Of a stretch of 64,000 bases of DNA, positions 56,083-64,000 are shown piece after piece. The position numbers and the translations under genes are program-made. Position 1 is the first letter of the stretch, and every line of letters starts with the position of its first letter. Source of the stretch: Tritrichomonas musculus (Eukaryota > Parabasalia > Tritrichomonadida > Tritrichomonadidae). The stretch covers positions 10,540,001-10,604,000 of the forward strand of contig JAPFFF010000001.1 in assembly GCA_039105265.1 (NCBI GenBank), in the 5' to 3' direction. The notes beneath the pieces were generated by a model. That model made no database searches. It was given only the letters and a program-made list of their open reading frames with translations, and was not told the DNA's origin.

Positions 56083-59000
56083 GGGTGCAGTTTAACTATT
56101 TTTTTCTCAATCAAAATGGAATATATCATGACAATATAAGAATATATTATTTATAATATTTTTTATAATATAAATATATAATTGGTAATATGATAATATT
56201 ATTTAATCCAAATAAAAATTAAAACTATTAAATTGAAAGAAAAAACAACTTTTTCTTTAATTTTTAAATTAGTTAAAAATATAAATTTCTTATTTAAAAA
56301 AATGATACAATTCATAAAAATGTTATTTTCTTTTTTTTAAAAAAAAGTTATAATTTTTTTCTACAATGAATTAATAATTTTATTGATAAATAAATTGATA
56401 TTGAATATTTTGCAAGAACAACCAACCCGGACAATATGCCCTGAATAATAACCTCTGAATAATAACCCCGGAACAATAACCCCGGAAAAAAAATTAAGAT
56501 AAAATTAAAATTTTTTATTATAAAATCAGAATTGAAAAATTTGAATAACTATTTAACACGAAATAAATAAAAATATTCTAATAAAAAACTGTTACTAATT
56601 TATGAAAATTTGATAAATATATTTCTGTACAATTTATTCATTTAGTTTGTTAAATAATTAAGAAACTTTATCCTTAAAACGAAGATAAATAACATTTGGC
56701 CGTTTTCTTTTTTAAAAAATAGCACCATTTTTTAAATGTGTAAGCCATCCAAGACTTTTTCCAGTTATTTTATATTTAGATAGATTTTTAATAGCTACAT
56801 ATAATTTACTATTTAAAAAATCAAAATCATCAAAGGTGAATTAGATAATCGCATTTTATTTTCCATAAAAAATAATTTGGGTAAAAAATGGTCATTTTGA
56901 ATTTTTTGATTTTATAAATGGCGGAACCTCATTTTAAATAATATTCCCTATTCTTATAATATATTTTAAAGCAAAAATATTGAGTTTGATCGTTTAAAAT
57001 TAATTTTCTAACCGCCGAAAATTGAATCATTCCGTTTATTAATTCAACTTTTTGAATTCATTTTTTCAAACTAAACTTTATCTTTGAAGTTATGTTCAAA
57101 CAAAATATATCATTTTATTGAGCATTAAAAGAAGAAATCGAATATTACAAAATAAAAAGTTAGAAAAGATCATGTATCGAAAAAACTTAAAAATAATTAT
57201 TATATTAACTTTTTTGGACTAACGGCAAAGTAATTATAAATATTTATGTTTTATAATGTATAATGCATATGTATAAAATCAAATAGTATTAGTAGTTTTG
57301 AATGATATCTCTTACGAAGAGAGATCTATTAGTATGTGAAGTCAAAAAAAACTCGATGAATATTAAGTTTTTTGATTGGTTTCAATGACCAATTTAAAGA
57401 TTATTAAATGGGTAAGAAAATTTATTAAAATCACCAAATAAAACCTAAAATTCGAAGAGATTTTGAAACTTTTTGAGGTCAAAAAAAGAGTGTCCCACCC
57501 ATTTTTTTAAAAAGTTTCCTTTTTCTATATATGGAAATCAAAAAATACAGATTTGAAGAGATCAAATATACTTTAGACTCCAATGTGATTTTAAAATGAA
57601 AAATACAGACGTTTTTGGTTCAATGATATCTATTTCAAAATCTTGATTTCAAATGCAAACTTAGTTTGCCAATGATATTTTATTATTTAATTACTCCTTG
57701 GCTATATCCATGGCAATTTTTAACTAAAGCTACTGATAAAAAATTATGTTTTTGAGTAATAATTTCATTGAAAAAGTTTACTTTTTTGGACTGCAAAAGG
57801 CTGAATGTAGAAGTATTGAATTTTCGTGCCTGCTTTTTGAAAGGGTGTGTGCAAATATCATCAGAAAAAAAATTGAATAAGGACGATCAAAATCGACCAA
57901 ATAAATACACAAAACCAAAATTGAATTAAAAACGATACAATTATTCAAAAAGTAGAAACGATAAGCATTTTTATTATTGTGGCGCCTTTTTTAACAAGAA
58001 CTCTGGGACTTAGATTTTGAACTTCTTCTGCAGGGATATTCTCAGTCTATATCTTGGAGGTTTAGCTTGTGAATTCCTACTGCAGGGGGATTTACCAGCT
58101 AAATTTCTGAGATTTAGAAATGTTGAACATTTTTTTGCGAGGAAGCTCATGTTTTAAGCTTTCTGGAACGTAAATTGTGAGATCTTCTGCAGAGATTTCA
58201 CCATTTAAACTTCAGATTGACAATTTCAATTTCATCATCGGGATTAAAGTTTTACGGAATACAGCTTAGAGATGGAAAATAATAGCTGCTATAATCTATA
58301 AACCATTATTTGCTGTGTATTTATTTCTTTTCTTGATTTTGCTTTTAAATGTTTTTTATCATTTTTTAATTTTTGTCTAATTCATCTTAGTTCTTTTTAT
58401 TCATTGCTTATGCGTCTATAAAAATCAAGTTAATGACATTCTTTAAGTTAACTTTTAATGATTAAATTATGAGAATTCTCTTCTACTTAATAATGATTTA
58501 ATATAATATTAATAAACATTATTATTTCGATTATTTTTTCATAAAAATTGCTTAATGGTTAAAGAATAAAATACTTTGGTTCGATTGACTTCATGACGCC
58601 TTTTTTTTTTTTGGCCAATATTTATTTTAAAAATATGGATAATGGCTTAAAAGTTCTATAAATCAAATACAATAACTGCTCAAAAAGATTTAATAATGAA
58701 GAATTAAACAAATAATAAAATGCAATTTTTATTTATGTATCATCATTTTAAAAATATTAAAATTATTGTATAAACTAATGAGCTAGTGAAAGGAATAAGC
58801 ATTTTTAGAACTTATCGAGAGCAAAATAGACAATTTAGTTATTTATTTGGAGGATTATTTAAAAAAGATATTAAATAATTATTAAATATAAATAAGCATC
58901 TCATGATAAAAACAGCAAATTATAGTTCATGGACTATAGCAGCTATTATTTTCCATCTCTAAGCTGTATTCCGTAAAACTTTAATCCCGATGATGAAATT

Positions 59001-60366
59001 GAAATTGTCAATCTGAAGTTTAAATGGTGAAATCTCTGCAGAAGATCTCACAATTTACGTTCCAGAAAGCTTAAAACATGAGCTTCCTCGCAAAAAAATG
59101 TTCAACATTTCTAAATCTCAGAAATTTAGCTGGTAAATCCCCCTGCAGTAGGAATTCACAAGCTAAACCTCCAAGATATAGACTGAGAATATCCCTGCAG
59201 AAGAAGTTCAAAATCTAAGTCCCAGAGTTCTTGTTAAAAAAGGCGCCACAATAATAAAAATGCTTATCGTTTCTACTTTTTGAATAATTGTATCGTTTTT
59301 AATTCAATTTTGGTTTTGTGTATTTATTTGGTCGATTTTGATCGTCCTTATTCAATTTTTTTTCTGATGATATTTGCACACACCCTTTCAAAAAGCAGGC
59401 ACGAAAATTCAATACTTCTACATAGAGCCCTGCAAAATGCAGTTTTTCAGTTTTTTTCTCTTTTTTGTTCATTGAAACTAATACACTTGTGTGAACAACA
59501 TCTTTCCAAAACTAAAAAAAAAAAATACTGAGGTATAATATGACAACGTTACACTTATAATATTCAGATCGATTTTACGTGAATTCAAAAAATTCCAGAA
59601 ATCGTTCTATCAAGTTATAGATATCTATATATATATCCAGAAAAAAATAATGAAATAGATCTTGGATTATAATTGAACGACTACATAGATCTGAAAAGTA
59701 TATGATTTTTTGAGCATTTTAAAAAAATATGTACACATTAGATTTTTAACAATGAGCTGCAATTATCTTTCTATAGTTATTATATGAGTTGTTTAAAAAT
59801 CTGATAGAACAATTTTTTGAAAAAATAATAAAAATATTATAGTTGTCTAATATCCATTTTTGATCATTTTTATCTAAAAAAGATAAAAATGATTTTTTCA
59901 ATCTGTGATTTATTTAGATCAATTTTGATAGCATATATACATATTTAAACATATATATATATTTGTGCAACTCAAAAATTCCCTTAAAATCATTTTTATT
60001 TTTTCAGAATTATTAAAGCGAAAAATCATTAATTTGTTTTTTTAATTTTATATTGGAAAATAAATTATTGTGATCTTTATATATTATATAAAATTATTAT
60101 TTTTAAGCTAATTCTCATAAATTAAAGAGAAATATCAATTATTTTCCATTTTAATTGAATTTTTTTTTTCAATAAATTTGAATTTTATTTCATTGAAAAA
60201 TCTAATATTAATTCAATTTTTAATTTATTATTATTTCAATTATAATTAATTATTTCATACTTTTAGTAATGTATAATAAATAAATATACTTTTATAAATA
60301 AAATCATATAAATAGAAAAAATGATGATTTAATATTCGGTAAGAAAAATGTGTTCAAACTGCACCC
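56083..60366. mobile_element. Candidate 4.3-kb non-autonomous element with TTAA flanks
   Basis: GGGTGCAGTTTAAC at 56083 and its inverted counterpart GTTCAAACTGCACCC ending at 60366 are flanked by TTAA on both sides (56079-56082 and 60367-60370). TTAA duplication is typical of piggyBac-type elements; alternatively TA is the duplication and AGGGTGCA the end, as in Tc1/mariner relatives. No long reading frame lies inside. The interior holds a 14-bp GAATAATAACCCC-type repeat cluster (56430-56494) and the large palindrome 57805-59423. Confidence 0.45.
57805..59423. repeat. Large inverted repeat: two near-identical 512-bp arms
   Basis: The left arm (57805-58316) and right arm (58912-59423) read the same on opposite strands with essentially no differences over about 490 bp and a few near the inner ends. 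The spacer of 595 bp is AT-rich and non-coding. Each arm contains three related words around CTGCAG (TTCTGCAGGGAT, TACTGCAGGGGGAT, TTCTGCAGAGAT), suggesting an old internal duplication. CTGCAAAA lies just outside both ends (57791 and 59430). No protein-coding frame is supported. A foldback-type transposon or a hairpin-RNA locus are possible. Confidence 0.85.
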
Positions 60367-60370
60367 TTAA

Positions 60371-60788
60371 ATGGCAAGTAGAGTTTTTCAGAATTTTCGG
60401 TTAGTTTTCAAATTTGAATGCTTCATTCAATTTCATTTCAATTTTTTGAGGCAAACATGCAAGGTAGTCGTTTCTCGTGCACTAAAAGATTTCAAAGTTT
60501 CTTATTTCCAAAAAAATATTCTTATGGTCGCATATCATATGAATTTAGGATTCTTTATTCTTCAATTTCTTTTTGGAAGAAAATTAGTTAATATTATTAA
60601 AGAAAAATTTCTCCATATTTTTACTTTAGTAATCTGATGATTTGCTTCTAGTGTTGAAAGAAAATGAACAAATAGTGCCTAATTTACTTTTTACCCTCCT
60701 GCCACATAATTTTGCAGTAAACTTTTTGAAATATCTTTGAAAATAACAACTTTTTAATATCATTCAAAAATAAAACTTTTTGAATAAC
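60371..60788. promoter_or_regulatory. Upstream region of the pogo-like gene
   Basis: No gene is accepted here. AAACTTTTTGAATAAC ends directly at the ATG at 60789, and AAACTTTTTGAAATA occurs at 60720. The same word lies upstream of the BspA-like gene. Confidence 0.35.
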
Positions 60789-62348
60789 ATGGTCATTCCA
60801 TTTATTAAAATGAATAATTCTTGGGCAAAATGGATTGAAAAAAATGAATTGTTCGAATCAATACCTCAATGCATTAAGAGAGGTCCATATATATCCTATA
60901 AAAATTATCCAGATGCAGTTGATAAAATATTGAAAATATTTTCCAATTATATTGAAGGTGATGTTGCGAAAATTGCAAAAAAAACTGGGTTTAAAGAAAG
61001 AACATTATACAAATGGTTAGCAAATTATAGGCTAAACCCAGAATATAATCCATTATCTAAACAAATTAGGAACAAAGCAAGAATTTTTACAGAAGATGAA
61101 GAAGATGCAATAGCTGAGTTCATTTTAACAGAAAAAATACAGAAACATTGTTTTTTTAATGATTCTGAATGTATTGAAATTCTTGTCGATGCATATCTTA
61201 CAAAGCACTCAAATGACGAAAACATTAACTTTTTAATAAGTTTTTCTAGAGGTTTTATATACTATTTTAAAAAACGGCACGGTTTTGTATCACGTATATG
61301 TCACTTGAAAAGGAGACCTTCAACAGCAAGCGTTTATATTAATTATTTTATAGATGATATGAAAAATTAATTTCAAACAGTATCTTTTACTCAAATTATA
61401 AATATAGATGAAACCGGAATTTTCCTAAATTCAAAAAATATAAAAATATGGCACTCAAAAGGAAATGATGATGTATCTCTTCCAGTTGGATTTAGTGAGA
61501 AAAAAAGAATAACTGCAGTGTGTGCAATTGGAGCAGATGGCGCTAAATTTCCAATGCAATTTATTGCAAAAGGCGAAACTGATGCTGTTATTAATACACA
61601 GCTCGGTGATGTTCACCCTCATTTAGCATCTTATTCTACAAAAGGTTGGACAAATGATGAAACATTTTATTCATATTTAAATTTTATAAAATCTCAATTT
61701 AATCAAGATCAAGAAATACACATTATATTAGATATCTTTAGTGCACATAGAAGTGAAAACACAAAAAAAATTGCTGAAGAATTAGGAATAACATTGCATT
61801 ATATACCAGCAGGTTTTACCGACCTTTATCAACCGTTAGATACGACAATATTTGCAATAATCAAAGCTTTTATTAGTCATATGCTTCGTTCTTCTTTGAA
61901 AGAAGGGAAAAATTTAACAACTATCGATGCTTGCAGATTTATGATTGCTGCATGGGAAAAATTAAAACCTGATATTATTCAAGAGTCTTTCGATAGATTA
62001 CATCTTGAAGAAGTTGGGGAAGGATGCAATCAATATGACTTACCTATTATGCATACTTGTTTGTACAATCGTTCAACGAAAAGTAAAAAGAAATTAATGA
62101 TATTAGAGGTTATTGAAAAAGATTCTATTAAGGACGATAATGGAATTTCTCTGCTGAGATATATTATAGATTCATTTGGTCAAAAAGATGTTCTTGAAAT
62201 CAAAACAATTAGACATTATGTGAAACAAAATGCTTCTTTTGTTGATCTTGAAGGTTTCGAACAAAATTGTTCATCATCAATATCTAAATTGTTATGTTAC
62301 AAAATTTTGAAACAGGTTAACTTTGATTTGTTGAAGAAGAACTTTTGA
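60789..62348 (+). pseudogene. Pogo-like (DDE_1/CENP-B type) transposase with one in-frame stop
   Basis: From ATG 60789 (MVIPFIKMNNSWAKWIEKNE) the frame has a helix-turn-helix (DVAKIAKKTGFKERTLYKWL, residues about 57-76) and a CENP-B-type second DNA-binding region (FTEDEEDAIAEFILTEKIQK). One TAA at 61368-61370 interrupts it. The same frame then continues with INIDETGIF (first D), IILDIFSAHRSEN (second D) and YQPLDTTIFAIIK (third D), the DD-D pattern of pogo-like enzymes, and ends at 62346. Total length, about 519 codons, is normal for the family, so it is otherwise complete. Terminal inverted repeats were not found with confidence. Confidence 0.75.
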
Positions 62349-62365
62349 ATTACACAAATAATCTA

Positions 62366-62395
62366 TTCTTTTTGCATCTTTAGATGCAAAAAGAA
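62366..62395. other. Perfect 14-bp hairpin just after the pogo-like gene
   Basis: TTCTTTTTGCATCT, two T, then AGATGCAAAAAGAA form a perfect stem 17 bp after the stop codon. It could be part of a lost terminal repeat or a 3'-end signal. Confidence 0.5.
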
Positions 62396-62474
62396 GAATG
62401 AAATCATATTTTTAATTTTATCAAATTTTGTTCAAAAAGTTTATAATTCTATTCCTTACAATAAAAGTGGCAAA

Positions 62475-62595
62475 ATTGAAAGAACAATTCCGTAGGCTTA
62501 TCAAAATTTGGTTTAATTTTACATACAAAATGTAGAAAGATTGAAAGAACAATTCCGTAGGCTTATCAAAACTTGGTTTAATTTTACATACAAAA
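62475..62595. repeat. Direct repeat, two 56-bp copies
   Basis: ATTGAAAGAACAATTCCGTA onward through TTTACATACAAAA occurs at 62475-62530 and again at 62540-62595 with one difference. The second copy leads straight into the minisatellite. Confidence 0.9.
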
Positions 62596-63229
62596 CAACT
62601 ACAAGATTATCAACAAAACAACTCCAAGATTATCAACAAAGCAACTCCAAGATTATCAACAAAACAACTACAAGATTATCAACAAAACAACTACAAGATT
62701 ATCAACAAAACAACTCCAAGATGATCTACAAAACAACTACAAGATTATCAACAAAACAACTCCAAGATGATCTACAAAACAACTCCAAGATGATCTACAA
62801 AACAACTACAAGATTATCAACAAAGAAACTCCAAGATTATCAACAAAGCAACTCCAAGATTATCAACAAAACAACTACAAGATTATCAACAAAACAACTA
62901 CAAGATTATCAACAAAACAACTACAAGATAATCAACAAAACAACTCCAAGAAGATCAACAAAACAACTACAAGATGATCAACAAAACAACTCCAAGATGA
63001 TCAACAAAACAACTACAAGATGATCAACAAAACAACTACAAGATGATCAACAAAGCAACTCCAAGATGATCAACAAAGAAACTCCAAGATGATCAACAAA
63101 ACAACTACAAGATGATCAACAAAACAACTACAAGATGATCAACAAAACAACTACAAGATGATCAACAAAACAACTCCAAGATTATCAACAAAGAAACTCC
63201 AAGATGATCAACAAAACAACTCCAAGATC
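62592..63229. repeat. 23-bp minisatellite, about 28 copies
   Basis: Units of AAAACAACTCCAAGATTATC plus AAC follow without gaps. Variation is confined to few positions: CTA/CTC, ATTATC/ATGATC (CTA in a few), AAAAC/AAAGC/AAGAA. ATTATC forms dominate at the left and ATGATC forms at the right, so the array grew by local duplication. The open frame through it is a by-product, since 23 is not a multiple of three. Confidence 0.93.
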
Positions 63230-64000
63230 AGTAATAATCCATTTCAGCTAGTAATCATTCACAATTGTTTGGCTCCATTAGTTTAGGACATTAACAAATT
63301 ATTAAAATTACATAAAAAATTCATCTCTATTTCTATTAATTTTTTTTATAAGCTTATTAGCTAATATGCTTATTTTGAGAGCGTTACCCTTGTTAATTCT
63401 TACGTTTTCTCATTCTTTATTAATTATAATCAACTTCATTAATATAATCTTAATCATTTTATATTTCGTGTAAGTATAATATATTGAGGTATGCTGGGCT
63501 TAGTAATGCAATATTTCCCATTAAAATGGGTTTTCTTGAAAAAATTGTAGAAAACAAAAAAAAAATATTTTATGTAGAATGCAAAAAATTATGCCGTAGT
63601 TTATTATATAGTGGAAAAGTTTAATTTTGGAAATAATTCGTATTTCTAAAGTATTAGCTGAAAAAATCTATTACATCTTCGAAAAAATCGATTTTATTGC
63701 ATATTTTTTTAGGTCGATTTTGGTATTTTAATTAATGGTTATTATCATTATATTATATATGGAGAATTGAGCTTAATTTATAAGATTTACTATTGAATTC
63801 TTTTCTTTTCCTAATTATATATGAAGATGAAATTCGGACTTTGGAACAAAAAATTTCAAAACTTCGTATATATATTGTAATTTTTATTTATGAAACATTG
63901 TGAAGAGGATAAACGATATTGATAAAGCGTTATTTGAATTATTGAAATACAACAAATTTTAGGTTCATGAATTTGTCTATAATTTGGCGTAGCAATTCTT
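63230..64000. other. AT-rich intergenic DNA at the right edge
   Basis: No gene, RNA or repeat can be supported in this stretch. Confidence 0.55.

Noticed and set aside
57300-57335. Hairpin ATCTCTTACGAAGAGAGAT as a terminator
   Set aside because: No gene nearby ends there; rho-independent-type termination is not expected in this organism.
59280-59531. 83-residue plus-strand frame
   Set aside because: Lies across the right palindrome arm and its flank; no family resemblance.
60371-60637. 88-residue plus-strand frame (MASRVFQNFRLVFKFECFIQ)
   Set aside because: Phe-rich, no motif; lies between the TTAA end and the pogo-like gene and probably reflects chance.
62541-63023. 160-residue reading frame with KTTTRLSTKQLQDYQQ repeats
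   Set aside because: It is the translation of the 23-bp minisatellite; all frames are open because the unit lacks stops.

Overview
The window is strongly AT-rich, intron-poor, gene-sparse nuclear DNA of a parabasalid protist, most likely a trichomonad (Trichomonas or Tritrichomonas). The evidence is a BspA-type leucine-rich-repeat surface protein, a decayed ankyrin gene of the DUF3447 type, an LRR gene with a very short leader, two Tc1/mariner-pogo type transposase genes, and large Polintons (Mavericks), which are exceptionally common in trichomonads. Species assignment is inference.

About two thirds of the window (1-41862) is two nested Polintons. Polinton A enters at the left edge of the window (only its integrase tail is present) and runs through ATPase, several small virion-type genes, a double-jelly-roll major capsid candidate, a 948-residue charged protein, a protein-primed B-family DNA polymerase, a GIY-YIG-like protein and a fibre-like gene on the minus strand. 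That fibre-like gene is interrupted at 16586/16587 by Polinton B. A resumes at 39764 with the other end of the fibre-like gene, a penton-like gene, a basic bZIP-like gene, a small gene and an HNH gene, and ends at a terminal repeat at 41862. Polinton B (16587-39763, about 23.2 kb) is the younger insertion. It is bounded by long terminal inverted repeats packed with internal tandem repeats, and looks nearly whole: HNH nuclease, adenain/Ulp1-like protease, integrase, packaging ATPase, capsid candidates, DNA polymerase, penton-like protein and a 1819-residue fibre-like protein. A and B belong to clearly different families: homologous proteins are substantially diverged, arginine codon choice differs, and the penton/fibre pair is inverted as a block. 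Both use very short intergenic gaps with a T-rich TTATTTTT-type element just before start codons, and divergent genes whose start codons are only 15-18 bp apart.

The right third (41863-64000) is host-like intergenic DNA with an LRR gene (45318-46223), an ankyrin gene relic (44125-44731), a small Cys/His-rich fragment (46940-47254), a complete Tc1/mariner-type element with TIRs and TA duplication (48292-51035), a BspA-like gene (53735-55558), a possible 4.3 kb TTAA-flanked element (56083-60366) containing a near-perfect inverted repeat with two 512-bp arms (57805-59423), a pogo-like transposase pseudogene (60789-62348), a 23-bp minisatellite (62592-63229), and at least three short MITE-like inverted-repeat elements. 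The rest appears non-coding.

All coordinates and motifs were read by eye; family names rest on motifs and gene order, not on database searches.
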